Source: an uncultured Steroidobacter sp. (GTDB lineage Bacteria > Pseudomonadota > Gammaproteobacteria > Steroidobacterales > Steroidobacteraceae). Taken from it: a DNA stretch of 60,463 bases. Positions 15,847 to 25,402 of this stretch are shown here, piece after piece (the stretch's first letter is position 1; each line of letters begins with the position of its first letter). The DNA lies in the NCBI GenBank assembly GCA_937864115.1, contig CALMII010000031.1:1-60463 (forward strand), in the 5' to 3' direction. A model generated the notes under the pieces. That model saw nothing but the letters and a program-made list of their open reading frames with translations. It did no database searches and was not told the origin of the DNA. The translations under genes and the position numbers were made by a program.

Positions 15847-17181
15847 ATGTCCAACAACAAAGTCGTCTGGTCAGAAGGCCTGTTTCTCAGGCCGCAGCAC
15901 TTCCAGCAGCAGGATCGCTACGTCGAGAAGCTGGTCGAGGGACGGACCGCCTCGCTGCGCGCCAATTCCTGGGGCCTGACCGAAGTCCAGATCGAGCGTG
16001 ACCTGCTCGCCATCGGCAAGCTGGGTCTCAAGCGCGCGGCCGGCGTCTTTCCCGACGGCACGCCGTTTTCGATGCCGGACGACGAGCCGCTGCCGTCGCC
16101 CATCGAACTCACCGCACAGGTTCGCGACAAGCAGGTGTCGCTGGCGATTCCGTTGCGCCGCGAGGGAACGCGCGAATCCGACCGCCGCGAAGCCGTCGAC
16201 GGCGTCATGCGCTATCGCGCCCGCGACGTCGAAGTGAAGGATGCGGCCGGCGATTCGACGGCGCAGCATTCGCTGGAAGTCGCGGTGTTGCGTTCCAAGC
16301 TGCTGCTGGCCGACGAGCCGCACGAGGACTACGCCACGATCCCGATCGCGCACATCGTCGAATGTCGTGCCGATCGCATGGTCGTGCTCGAAGAACGATT
16401 CATCCCGACAGTACTGAATGCGAAACATGCGTCGATCCTCGCCACCTTCATGACGGAGGCGCAGGGACTGCTGCACCAGCGCGGCGAAGCGCTGGCCGCG
16501 CGAGCGGTCGCGAGCGGCCGCAGCGGTTCGGCAGAAATCGCCGACTTCCTCATGCTGCAGGCGATCAATCGCTACGAGCCGCTGGTCACGCACTATGCGC
16601 AGAGCGGCCTGGTGCATCCTGAGGATCTGTTCCGCCTGTGCCTGGAAATCATCGGCGATCTGTCGACGCTGACCAGCGAGTCGCGCCGTCCGCCGAAGCT
16701 GCCGCAGTACGAGCACACGAACCTGCGCACCTGCTACGAGCCCGTGATGACTGCGCTGCGTGCGTGCTTTGCCGTGGTGCTGAAGCAGAACGCCGTACAG
16801 ATTCCGCTGGAGAAGAAGCGCTTCAACATTTCGGTGGGCGTGGTGGCCGACCGCAGCCTGTTCGACGATGCGGCCTTCATCCTCGCCGCCCGCGCCGATG
16901 TGGCCGCCGAATCGATCCGCCGCGATTTCCCTGCCCAGGTGACGCTGGCGTCGGTGGAGAAGATCGCGAAGCTGGTGAACGAACACATCCCCGGCATTCC
17001 GCTGCAGCCGCTGTCGGTGGCGCCGCGCCAGATTCCGTTCCATGCGGGCTTCACCTATTTCGAACTCGATCGCGGCAGTGCGTTGTTCCGCGAACTCAAG
17101 GCCGGCGGCGGCATCGCGCTGCACGTGCCGGATTCCTTCCCGGGACTGGGAATGGAAATGTGGGCCATCCGCGGATCGTGA
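15847..17181 (+). CDS. tssK: T6SS baseplate component TssK
   Basis: This 444-residue cytosolic protein links the baseplate to the membrane complex. It opens with NKVVWSEGLFLRPQHFQQQD, the classic TssK N-terminus, followed by DRYVEKLVEGR and GLTEVQIERDLLAIGKLGLK. The tail NEHIPGIPLQPLSVAPRQIP and HVPDSFPGLGMEMWAIRGS is also diagnostic. Length matches the family. A composite inverted-repeat element separates it from tssL. Confidence 0.96.
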   Translation: MSNNKVVWSEGLFLRPQHFQQQDRYVEKLVEGRTASLRANSWGLTEVQIERDLLAIGKLGLKRAAGVFPDGTPFSMPDDEPLPSPIELTAQVRDKQVSLAIPLRREGTRESDRREAVDGVMRYRARDVEVKDAAGDSTAQHSLEVAVLRSKLLLADEPHEDYATIPIAHIVECRADRMVVLEERFIPTVLNAKHASILATFMTEAQGLLHQRGEALAARAVASGRSGSAEIADFLMLQAINRYEPLVTHYAQSGLVHPEDLFRLCLEIIGDLSTLTSESRRPPKLPQYEHTNLRTCYEPVMTALRACFAVVLKQNAVQIPLEKKRFNISVGVVADRSLFDDAAFILAARADVAAESIRRDFPAQVTLASVEKIAKLVNEHIPGIPLQPLSVAPRQIPFHAGFTYFELDRGSALFRELKAGGGIALHVPDSFPGLGMEMWAIRGS

Positions 17182-17195
17182 GCGGAAGAAGCCGG

Positions 17196-17345
17196 AGGTT
17201 TCACACAGAGATCACAGAGGTCGGAAAAAGAGGATTTCTTCCCTCTTCCTGTGGGGCCGGCTTCAGCCGGCCTGCTGCACTTGAAGAGGCCGGCTGAAGC
17301 CGGCCCCACAGAAGAATCCTTCTCTGTGTTCTCTGTGTGAAATCT
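17196..17345. repeat. Nested inverted-repeat element (REP core inside longer arms)
   Basis: The core is a perfect 25-bp inverted repeat: 17249-17273 (CTGTGGGGCCGGCTTCAGCC...) against 17287-17311, each arm itself folding as GGCCGGCT-TC-AGCCGGCC. Outside lie imperfect arms: GGTTTCACACAGAGATCACA at 17197-17216 against CTCTGTGTGAAATC at 17331-17344. It fills most of the tssK-tssL gap. It is not a gene and contains no transposase; a close relative is at 54068-54249. Confidence 0.9.
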
Positions 17346-17383
17346 TCCGTCTCGTACATCTCAACTGAGACTGAGCAGAACCT

Positions 17384-18724
17384 GTGGCTAACGATTTCGA
17401 CGATCCATTCGCCCCCGCCGATGGCACGGTCATGCGGCCGCGACCGGGCGGGGCACGCCGCCCTGCATCGGATGGACAAAGCCAGGTGCGTCCCGCTGCG
17501 CCGCCGCCCCGGGGCGGACAGGAGTACGGTCCCGCGCCGACGCCGGGAAATCTGGCGGTGCAGGATTTCATTTCGGGCGGCCGCAATCCGATCCTGCAGG
17601 CGGCCGGGCCGCTGATCGCCGTCGCATCGCGCCTGCAGTCGACGGTCGCCAATGCGGACATCAATGCGCTGCGCACGCAGGCCATGCAGGACGTGCGTCA
17701 GTTCGACGAACGCCTGCGCGCCGCCGGAGTCGCGCCCGAAGATGCGCTGGTGGCGCGCTACGTCATCTGCACGTTCTTCGATTCGGCCGTCCTCAATACG
17801 CCGTGGGGCGCGCAGAGCGACTGGTCGGGTCAGTCGTTGCTCATCCTGTTTCACAAGGAGAAGTCGGGCGGCGAGAAATTCTTCCAGATTCTCGATCGGC
17901 TGTGCTCGCAGCCGCAGCGCTACATCGATCTCATCGAACTTCAGTACGTCTGCCTCGCGCTCGGCTACGAAGGCATGTACCGCATCGACGAGCGCGGCGC
18001 CACGCGGCTGGCGGACCTGCAGCACAAGCTCGCGGTCATCGTTCGCGATGCGCGCCAGATCAAGGATCAGGAACTGTCGGTCCACTGGCGCGGCGTCGAG
18101 GACAAGCGCAATCCGATCTTCCGCTACATCCCGTGGTGGATCGTCGCCTGCGTCGGCCTGGCGATTCTCGTCATCGCCTTCGTGATCTATGTAGCGCGCC
18201 TCAATCGCGCGGCGGAACCGGTGATGGCGGCGCTGTCGCAGCCGAGCGTGCAGGTCGAGTACACGGCACCGGTGAGTCGCGCCAACCGGCTGAAGCAGTT
18301 GCTGGCGCCGCAGGAGGCGGCAGGGCAGTTGACGGTGGAGGACTTCGGCGACAAGACGGTCGTGACGCTGATCTCCAGCAACCTGTTCCGCTCGGGCAGC
18401 GCCACGTTCAATCCGCAATACAACGACATGATCGCCGCCATCGCCAACGGCCTGAACCAGGTGCCGGGCAAGGTGGTGATCGTCGGTCACACGGACGACG
18501 TGCCGGTGCGTTCGCTGCAGTTCGCCGACAACTTCGAACTGTCGCGCGAGCGGGCGGTGACGGTCGCCAACCTGCTCAAGCCGTCGATCAACAATTTCGG
18601 CCGCGTGGAATGGGTGGGCGTCGGCTCGACCCAGCCGCGCTACGAGCCGGTGAACATGGCGGAAAATCGTGCGCGCAACCGGCGCGTCGAGATCGTCAGT
18701 GTCGATGAGGGTGCCGCGCAATGA
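17384..18724 (+). CDS. tssL: T6SS inner-membrane protein TssL with OmpA-like peptidoglycan-binding tail
   Basis: This 446-residue protein has a Pro-rich N-terminus (1-55) and a DotU/TssL cytoplasmic domain (about 60-245). The domain includes FISGGRNPILQAAGPLIAVA, CTFFDSAVLNTPWG and FFQILDRLCSQPQRYIDLIE. A membrane segment (about 248-268) and a C-terminal OmpA-type domain (about 310-440) follow. OmpA motifs VIVGHTDDVPVRS, LSRERAVTVANLL and ENRARNRRVEIVS are intact, so it should bind peptidoglycan and anchor the complex. The start is GTG 17384; no in-frame ATG gives the full domain. The stop overlaps the tssM start (ATGA). Confidence 0.95.
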   Translation: MANDFDDPFAPADGTVMRPRPGGARRPASDGQSQVRPAAPPPRGGQEYGPAPTPGNLAVQDFISGGRNPILQAAGPLIAVASRLQSTVANADINALRTQAMQDVRQFDERLRAAGVAPEDALVARYVICTFFDSAVLNTPWGAQSDWSGQSLLILFHKEKSGGEKFFQILDRLCSQPQRYIDLIELQYVCLALGYEGMYRIDERGATRLADLQHKLAVIVRDARQIKDQELSVHWRGVEDKRNPIFRYIPWWIVACVGLAILVIAFVIYVARLNRAAEPVMAALSQPSVQVEYTAPVSRANRLKQLLAPQEAAGQLTVEDFGDKTVVTLISSNLFRSGSATFNPQYNDMIAAIANGLNQVPGKVVIVGHTDDVPVRSLQFADNFELSRERAVTVANLLKPSINNFGRVEWVGVGSTQPRYEPVNMAENRARNRRVEIVSVDEGAAQ

Positions 18725-21700
18725 AGGCGATCTTCGGTCTGTTCACCAAGCGCTGGTTCCTGATGTCGCTGGCGATCCTGTTCCTGTCGCTGGTGATCTG
18801 GTTCGGCGGGCCGTATCTCGCATTCGGCAGCCTGCATCCGCTCGATTCAGTGACCGAGCGGCTCGTCGCCATCGGCGTCCTGATCCTGATCTGCGTGCTC
18901 TGGTCCGTGCTCGGCAAGCTGAAGGCCAAGCTCGCCGCCGACAAGATCGCGAAGGACATGAGCGCGGGCGCCGACAAGCAGCCGCGCGGCGCGCAGGATG
19001 CGGCGCAATTGCGCGCGCGCTTCGATGAAGCACTGGCAGCGTTGCGCGAATCGAAGGGCAAGTCGGTCAATCTGTACGAACTGCCGTGGTACATCATCAT
19101 CGGCCCGCCGGGCGCCGGCAAGACCACGGTCATCGCCAACTCCGGCCTCAACTTCCCGCTGTCGAAGAAGTTCGGCAAGGAAGCGCTGCGCGGCGTCGGC
19201 GGTACGCGCAACTGCGACTGGTGGTTCACGGACGAAGCCATCCTGCTCGACACCGCCGGTCGCTACACCACGCAGGATTCGGACAGCGAAGCCGATCAGG
19301 CGGGCTGGATCGAATTCCTCACCCAGCTGCGCAAGCACCGCGGCCGTCGTCCCATCAACGGCGTCATCGTCGCCATCAGCGCGCCGGATCTGCTGGCGCT
19401 GAACGACGGCGATCGCCGTCGCCATGTCGAGGCGGTGCGTCGGCGCGTCGAGGAGCTGAATCGCGAACTCAAGATCAGCCTGCCGCTGTATTTCTTCCTC
19501 ACCAAGCTCGACCTGATCGCCGGCTTCACCGAGTTCTTCGACGACCTGAACCAGGAAGGCCGTGCGCAGGTGTGGGGCATGACGTTCCCCATCGAAGCGT
19601 CGCGCTCGGGCGAGGCGGCCGCGCAGATCCTGAGCGAATTCGACCTGCTCACCGACCGTCTCAACTCGCGTCTCATGCTGCGTCTCGAAAGCGAGCGCGA
19701 CGTGCGACGCCGCTCGCTCATCTTCACGTTTCCGCGCCAGTTCGCGGCCCTGCGCCGTGCATTGAACGACTTCGCGACGGAAGCCTTCGGCTCCAGCGGC
19801 GCGCAGAAGGCGCAGTTGCGCGGCGTGTATTTCACCAGCGGCACGCAGGAAGGCACGCCCATCGACCGCATGCTCGGCGCACTGGCGCGCCAGTTCGGTC
19901 TCAACGTGCGCGGCGCGGCCGTGCAGTCCGGGCAGGGGCGTGCGTATTTCATCCAGCGATTGCTGAAGGAAATCCTGTTCAAGGAATCCGGCCTCGCCGG
20001 CGTCAACAAGGCGATGGAAGTGCGCCAGGCGCTGGTGAACGGCGCGATCTACATCGCCGTCGTGCTCGCCATCGTCATCGGCATCGTCGTCTTTTCCATC
20101 AGCTACCAGCGCAACCGCTCGTATCTCGCCGAGGTGGAGAAGGCGACGGAGGAACTGAAATCCGTGCCGGCGCCACCGCCGATGAGTCCGTTCACGGCCA
20201 GCCTCGACCGCCTCGACGTGCTCGACCGCATCATCGGCGTCGCCGACCAGCATCAGCAGGACGTGCCGCTCTCCATGCGCTGGGGCCTGTATCAGGGCCG
20301 CTCGGTATCGAATGCCGCGCACGATGCGTACGTTCGCGAACTGAATGCGAGCCTGCTGCCCGGCGTGGCCGATCACTTCCGCAACCGGCTGGCGAGCTTC
20401 GCCGGCGAACCCGACAAGCTCTACGAGTATCTGAAGGCGTACCTGATGCTCGGCATGCCGGAGCATCTGGACTCGACGCAGCTCGGCTTCATCGGTCGCT
20501 ACGAATGGCAGCGCGAATTCGCCAACGATCCGGTGTCGCTGGAGCGCGTGACCAAGCACTTCAATGCGCTGATCGCCGATGAGGATCGCCTGCAGCCGAT
20601 CAAGCTCGACGACGGCATCGTCGAGCGCGCCCGCAATTCGCTGAAGCAGGCCTCGCTGCCGGTGCTCATGTACAGCCGCCTCAAGCTCAGCTACGCGGAC
20701 GACACCAGCGACGCCATCGACCTGTCGCGCGAAGTCGGCCTGGGCGGCGACAACGTGTTCGTTCGCAAGAGCGGTCGCGACCTGTCGGAGCCGGTGCCCG
20801 GCCTGTACACCAAGCCGGTGTTCAAGCAGATCAGCACCACAGGACAACTGGAATTGGTGAAGGGCTTCGTCACCGACGGTTGGGTGTTCGGCGGCAACAT
20901 CGCCGATGCGGCGCGCTCGCCGCAGCTCATGTCGCAGTTCATGAAGCTCTACGAGGATGACTACATCCGCACCTGGGATGCACTGGTGGCCGACATCACG
21001 CTGCGGCCGACGACTAGCACGCAGGATGCGGCGCAGTTGTGGGGCCTGCTGGGCGCGCCGACCTCGCCGCTGAAACGGCTGCTGGAAGTCGTGACCGCCA
21101 ACACGATGCTGATCGAGCCGCAGCAGCAGCCCGGCGCGGCCGACAAGGCGAAGGCCGCACTGAGCGGCACGCTCGGCACGCTGGGCAAGGTGTTCGGCAG
21201 CACGCAGCCGGCAGGTGCGGCGGCGCCGCCCGGAACGCTCACGACCCGGCACTTCGAATCGATCCACAAGCTCGTCACCGGCTCGCCCGCTCCGATCGAC
21301 ATGACGCTGCAGAAGTTCGCCAACCTGCAGGGCATTCTCGGCCAGATCAATTCGCTCGGCGGTCCGCCGCCGCTGGAAATGGCCACGCAGCTATCGACGG
21401 CCGTGCGGGATCTGGAAACGCATGCCAAGACGCTGCCGGGACCGGTCGCCGGTGTCGTGGCGCGCGCCACGGGCAGAGGCGCTTCGGTCGCCACCAGCAG
21501 CATCGGCAGCGATTTCTCCGCGCGCTATCGCCAGCAGGTCGTCGCCGAGTGCCAGGAGCTTGCGGCCGGCAAGTATCCGCTGGTCAGCGCCAGCGCGACC
21601 GATCTGCCGCTCGCCGACTTCGGCCGCATCTTCGCGCCCAACGGCACCTTCGATACGTTCTTCAAGGGCACGATGCTGCCGTTCGTCGATACCAATCGTC

Positions 21701-22194
21701 CGCAGTGGCGCTGGAAGCCGGAAGCCGCATCCATCGGCGGCGGCGCCATGGTTCCCGCACAGTTCCAGCGCGCCCAGCGCATCGGGCTGACCTACTTCCC
21801 CGCGGGCGCCGCGATGCCGGAGGTGCGCTTCACGGTGACGCCGGATGCGCTCGATGCCGGTGCGACGCGCATGACCTTCGAAGTCGACGGCCAGATGCTC
21901 GAGTACCGCCACGGTCCGCAACGCGCCATCGCCATGGTGTGGCCGGGCCCGTCGCCGGGCCAGGCCGCGATCACGATGGAAGAGAAGGGCGGCGGCCGGC
22001 AGAACATCGTCGAACAGGGACCGTGGGCGCTGTATCGATTGCTGGGCAAGGCCGAGTTCCAGGCACAGACCGAAACGCGCTTCCTCGCCACCTACACGCT
22101 CAACGGCAAGACCCTCCGGCTGATCGTGCAGGCGAACTCATCGCGCAATCCATTCGCGCGCGACGTGCTGCACGGCTTCAACTGCCAGGGCTGA
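18721..22194 (+). CDS. tssM: T6SS inner-membrane protein TssM (IcmF)
   Basis: This 1157-residue protein spans the inner membrane and, with TssJ and TssL, forms the trans-envelope channel. Two membrane helices (about 12-34 and 48-66) precede a cytoplasmic GTPase-like domain with Walker A GPPGAGKTT at 128-136. A later helix (about 440-462, AIYIAVVLAIVIGIVVFSIS) leads to the long periplasmic part that contacts TssJ. The Walker A is complete, unlike some IcmF proteins. The start overlaps tssL by 4 bases, implying coupling. The C-terminus ends SRNPFARDVLHGFNCQG. Confidence 0.96.
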   Translation: MKAIFGLFTKRWFLMSLAILFLSLVIWFGGPYLAFGSLHPLDSVTERLVAIGVLILICVLWSVLGKLKAKLAADKIAKDMSAGADKQPRGAQDAAQLRARFDEALAALRESKGKSVNLYELPWYIIIGPPGAGKTTVIANSGLNFPLSKKFGKEALRGVGGTRNCDWWFTDEAILLDTAGRYTTQDSDSEADQAGWIEFLTQLRKHRGRRPINGVIVAISAPDLLALNDGDRRRHVEAVRRRVEELNRELKISLPLYFFLTKLDLIAGFTEFFDDLNQEGRAQVWGMTFPIEASRSGEAAAQILSEFDLLTDRLNSRLMLRLESERDVRRRSLIFTFPRQFAALRRALNDFATEAFGSSGAQKAQLRGVYFTSGTQEGTPIDRMLGALARQFGLNVRGAAVQSGQGRAYFIQRLLKEILFKESGLAGVNKAMEVRQALVNGAIYIAVVLAIVIGIVVFSISYQRNRSYLAEVEKATEELKSVPAPPPMSPFTASLDRLDVLDRIIGVADQHQQDVPLSMRWGLYQGRSVSNAAHDAYVRELNASLLPGVADHFRNRLASFAGEPDKLYEYLKAYLMLGMPEHLDSTQLGFIGRYEWQREFANDPVSLERVTKHFNALIADEDRLQPIKLDDGIVERARNSLKQASLPVLMYSRLKLSYADDTSDAIDLSREVGLGGDNVFVRKSGRDLSEPVPGLYTKPVFKQISTTGQLELVKGFVTDGWVFGGNIADAARSPQLMSQFMKLYEDDYIRTWDALVADITLRPTTSTQDAAQLWGLLGAPTSPLKRLLEVVTANTMLIEPQQQPGAADKAKAALSGTLGTLGKVFGSTQPAGAAAPPGTLTTRHFESIHKLVTGSPAPIDMTLQKFANLQGILGQINSLGGPPPLEMATQLSTAVRDLETHAKTLPGPVAGVVARATGRGASVATSSIGSDFSARYRQQVVAECQELAAGKYPLVSASATDLPLADFGRIFAPNGTFDTFFKGTMLPFVDTNRPQWRWKPEAASIGGGAMVPAQFQRAQRIGLTYFPAGAAMPEVRFTVTPDALDAGATRMTFEVDGQMLEYRHGPQRAIAMVWPGPSPGQAAITMEEKGGGRQNIVEQGPWALYRLLGKAEFQAQTETRFLATYTLNGKTLRLIVQANSSRNPFARDVLHGFNCQG

Positions 22195-22199
22195 CGCGC

Positions 22200-23666
22200 A
22201 TGTCGGGTTCGCGCATCGGCTGGTTCGGCAAGCTGCCCAGCCACGGGGATTTCCTGCAGCGGCGCGCGCCCGAAGAGTTCGTCAACACCTGGGATCCGTG
22301 GCTGCAGGAATGCATCGCGCAGAGCCGGCAGCAGCTCGGCCATGGCTGGCTGGATGTGTACCTGACGAGCCCGGTGTGGCGATTCTTCCTGACGGGCGGG
22401 GTGATCAGCGCGTCGAGCTATGCGGGCATCGTGCTGCCGAGCGTCGATCGGGTCGGACGTTATTTTCCGCTGACGGTCTTCTGCGAACTGCCGGCCGATC
22501 TGCCGCCGATGGCGGTGGTGATCCATGGCCGCGAATGGCTCAAGACCATCGAAGCGCTGGCGCTGCATGCGCTGCAGTCCGAAGACTTCGACATCGATCA
22601 GTTCGACGAGGCCGTGCAGGCGAGCGCGGAACCGCTGTCGAACGTCGAGCAGTATTACGGCATCAGCCTGGGCGATGGATTTCCTGCGGCATCCACGCAC
22701 TGGCGCGTGCCGATGATCTCCGTCGATCGCGTGGCGGCCTCGCTGATCGATCCGCTGATGGAACTGGCGGGCCGTCATCTGCAGCCCATGTCGCTGTGGT
22801 GGACCGAAGGCTCCGAGGATGTCGGCGCGAGCTGCCTGCTGGTGAAATCGCTGCCGGAACCGCAACGGTTTTCGTCGATGCTCGACGGCAAATGGGAAGA
22901 GGGCGGCTGGGCGGGCGACGCCGGCGATCTGGTCCTGCAGCCCAAGGCCGAGTTCAGTTACGAGATCGCCTCCGGCGGCATCACGGACACCGGTCCGGTC
23001 CGCAAGATGAATCAGGACCGCTTCTTCGAACGCGCCGAAGACGGCGTCTGGGCCGTGGCGGATGGCATGGGCGGCCACAGTCGCGGCGAGTACGCGAGTC
23101 AGCTCGCGGTGGATTCGCTTGCATCGATCGAGCCGGCGGCGACCGTGAGTGCGGCGCTGCAGTCCGCGCGTGTTGCATTGGGCCGCGCGAACGACGATCT
23201 GGTCCGCGCTGCGCTGAGCACCTCGGCAGCGGATCGCAGCGGCAGCACCGTCGTCGTGCTGTGCATACGTCAGCAGGAGTGGGGCGTGCTCTGGGCCGGC
23301 GACAGCCGCGCCTATCTGCTGCGCGACGGCGCGCTGCGCGGGCTCACGCGCGATCACGCCGTCGGCGCCAATGTCGGCGAATTCGATGAACTGAATCCTG
23401 CCCCCAGCGGCGGCGAGCTGACGCGCGCACTCGGCGGCCATGAAACCCTGCTGCTGGATCACCGCACTGGTCATGTGCATCCCGGCGATCGTTTCCTGTT
23501 GTGCAGCGATGGCTTGCACGGCCCGCTGAATCATCAGCGGCTGCACGAGCTCCTCTCGGTTCCGGACGATCCGCAGACGACCGCCGCGCGCCTGCTGAAG
23601 GCCGCGATCGATGCGGGCTCGCGCGACAACATCACGGCGGTCGTCGTCGATATCGTCGCCGCCTGA
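22200..23666 (+). CDS. tagF: TagF-PppA fusion: T6SS post-translational regulator with PP2C phosphatase
   Basis: This 488-residue protein joins an N-terminal TagF domain (about 1-225) to a C-terminal PP2C-type Ser/Thr phosphatase (about 255-488). TagF marks are IGWFGKLPSHGDFLQRRAPE and YAGIVLPSVDRVGRYFPLTV. Metal-binding phosphatase motifs are present: MNQDRFF, VADGMGGHSRGEYAS, WAGDSRAYLL and DNITAVVVDI. TagF represses T6SS assembly and PppA dephosphorylates targets such as FHA proteins; a natural TagF-PppA fusion is described in Agrobacterium. No Ser/Thr kinase is encoded in this window. It starts 5 bases after tssM; a REP element follows. Confidence 0.94.
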   Translation: MSGSRIGWFGKLPSHGDFLQRRAPEEFVNTWDPWLQECIAQSRQQLGHGWLDVYLTSPVWRFFLTGGVISASSYAGIVLPSVDRVGRYFPLTVFCELPADLPPMAVVIHGREWLKTIEALALHALQSEDFDIDQFDEAVQASAEPLSNVEQYYGISLGDGFPAASTHWRVPMISVDRVAASLIDPLMELAGRHLQPMSLWWTEGSEDVGASCLLVKSLPEPQRFSSMLDGKWEEGGWAGDAGDLVLQPKAEFSYEIASGGITDTGPVRKMNQDRFFERAEDGVWAVADGMGGHSRGEYASQLAVDSLASIEPAATVSAALQSARVALGRANDDLVRAALSTSAADRSGSTVVVLCIRQQEWGVLWAGDSRAYLLRDGALRGLTRDHAVGANVGEFDELNPAPSGGELTRALGGHETLLLDHRTGHVHPGDRFLLCSDGLHGPLNHQRLHELLSVPDDPQTTAARLLKAAIDAGSRDNITAVVVDIVAA

Positions 23667-23675
23667 TTTTCTCTC

Positions 23676-23765
23676 CTGTGGGGCCGGCTTCAGCCGGCCT
23701 GAGCTTCTTCTGTAGGTCAGGCTTTAGCCTGACAGTTCTTCGGCCGGCTGAAGCCGGCCCCACAG
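23676..23765. repeat. REP-like element with a nested second hairpin
   Basis: Outer arms 23676-23700 (CTGTGGGGCCGGCTTCAGCC...) and 23742-23765 are inverted copies of the same 24-25 bp unit as at 17249. Between them GTCAGGCTTTAGCCTGAC (23716-23733) forms a second hairpin of the same design with different stem bases. It lies just downstream of tagF-pppA and may act as a terminator or mRNA stabiliser before the autotransporter gene. Confidence 0.88.
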
Positions 23766-23924
23766 TAAGGAAGAAAGAAGAAGCCTTCTGCGACAACTTC
23801 CCGCATCGCGACAGAACTCTCCTGTTGCGCCCTTTCGTACGGTTGATCGCCCCGACGCGCAGGTATGAAGTCCGGCGGTCGTCGCGAAGATGTACCAAAA
23901 GCCGGTTGCCGGGGAGGCACAAGA

Positions 23925-25391
23925 ATGAAGGCTTGCGTGCGTGTCGCTGTGATGGCCGCCACGGTCGGCGTTCCGATAGCTGCGTGGGGTCAGTCCGCCA
24001 CGGACGGCAGCCTGGTCGAACTGGCTGAACTGGCCGGCTTCAATGCCCTGGAACGGGCGGCCGCGCGCGCCAACCAGGCCACCTACAACCAGCTCGTCGG
24101 ACCGTGTGCCAATGGCGCCGGTGCCCAGTGCAGCGACGGCGATCTGAGCGTGTTCCAGGAAACGCGCGAGCTCGTCGAGACGGCGAACGAACTGCTGGGC
24201 AGCGGCTCGACCCGCTACAGTCTGGGACTCGATGCGGAAGGACTCGGTTTCGCGTTGCGCTGGACTGCCGCGGAAGAAATGGCCGGGCAGGGTTCGGCGA
24301 CGACACGATTCGCAGCGAGCCAGCTCTCGGCGCTCGCCACGCGCCTGTCGGTGCTGCGCTGGGGAGTTTCCGGACTGCGCACGGTCCGCAATGCCAGCGA
24401 CGATCGCGACATCCTGCTCGCCGGCGCCGCCCGTTCGCTCGGTGCGGGCGCCAGCGCGGACGTGCCGGGAGACTTCAACCGCTGGGGTTCGTTCGTCGAT
24501 GCCAGCTACGGCTACGGCTCGAAAGATCCCACCGATCTCGAAGACGCCTTCGATTTCGACGGTGAGGAAATCACCGTCGGCGTCGACTATCGCTTCAGAC
24601 CATCGCTCGTCGCGGGCGCGATCGTCGGCTACTCCGCCAAGGAAATCGATTTCGATTCGTCGCTGAGCATCGTCGACGGCGGCATCGAATCCGACGGTTT
24701 CAGCGGCCTGGTGTATGGCCTGTGGGAAGGGACGAGCGCCTATGCGTCGGCCTCCGTCGGCTACCAGATACTGACGCACGACACGACGCGGCGTATCACG
24801 TATCCCTCGCAGAATCCGACCGTCCTGTCGGTCGACAGCACCGCCCGCAGCAAGACCGACAGCGGCACGCTCATGGCGACGGCGAATGCCGGTTATTCCT
24901 GGCGCCTGCGCGCGTTCTCGATCGACCCCGCACTCGACGTCGTCTATTCCGACACGACCATCGATGCCTTTACCGAAACGTCGATCGACAACCTGGGCAG
25001 CGGCGGCAACGATCCGTTCAATCTGCAAGTGGGAAAGCAGTCCATCGAATCGCTGGACGTATCGCCCTCGCTCAAGCTCCAGTACGTGTTCACGCCGTCG
25101 TTCGGCGTGATCATTCCCTATGTCGTCGGCCGCTATCACTTCGAGCTGTCGGACGATGCCCATGTGATCTCGACACGCTATGCCGATGCGCTCGGGCAGC
25201 TGTTCGGCAGCGGCGATACGGATTTCGCCGTGAGCACCGACGTTCCCGACGACGAGTACTACACGCTGGCCGGCGGCTTCACGGTCGTGTTGCCGCACGG
25301 GCTGAACGGCTTCGTGCAATACCTCGAAGTGTTCGATTTCGACGCCTACACCGACTCGGTCATCACCGCCGGTTTCCGTTTCGAATTCTGA
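23925..25391 (+). CDS. Autotransporter-barrel outer-membrane protein embedded in the T6SS operon
   Basis: This 488-residue protein has a signal peptide at about 1-23 (AWGQ|S region), a short helical passenger (about 24-180) and a C-terminal beta-barrel (about 186-488). The passenger has FNALERAAARANQATYNQL with a Cys pair near 59-68. Barrel strands include SFVDASYGYGSKDPTDLED and ITVGVDYRFRPS, and the final VITAGFRFEF ends in Phe as barrel proteins usually do. Paralogous barrel strands occur in the autotransporter at 43955-46003. There is no long beta-helix, so it is more like a compact barrel adhesin than a classic toxin autotransporter. GGGAGG lies 7 bases before ATG 23925. The next gene follows by 11 bases. 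Confidence 0.85.
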   Translation: MKACVRVAVMAATVGVPIAAWGQSATDGSLVELAELAGFNALERAAARANQATYNQLVGPCANGAGAQCSDGDLSVFQETRELVETANELLGSGSTRYSLGLDAEGLGFALRWTAAEEMAGQGSATTRFAASQLSALATRLSVLRWGVSGLRTVRNASDDRDILLAGAARSLGAGASADVPGDFNRWGSFVDASYGYGSKDPTDLEDAFDFDGEEITVGVDYRFRPSLVAGAIVGYSAKEIDFDSSLSIVDGGIESDGFSGLVYGLWEGTSAYASASVGYQILTHDTTRRITYPSQNPTVLSVDSTARSKTDSGTLMATANAGYSWRLRAFSIDPALDVVYSDTTIDAFTETSIDNLGSGGNDPFNLQVGKQSIESLDVSPSLKLQYVFTPSFGVIIPYVVGRYHFELSDDAHVISTRYADALGQLFGSGDTDFAVSTDVPDDEYYTLAGGFTVVLPHGLNGFVQYLEVFDFDAYTDSVITAGFRFEF

Positions 25392-25402
25392 AGGCGCGCC
25401 TC

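Noticed and set aside
17196..17345. CRISPR array as explanation for the repeats
   Set aside because: Repeats are inverted, not direct, occur once per gap, and there are no spacers or cas genes.
18847..21267. 806-codon open frame antisense to tssM
   Set aside because: Composition (Arg, Ala, Gln, Val) is that of a shadow frame; tssM has clear domains and is continuous with its neighbours.
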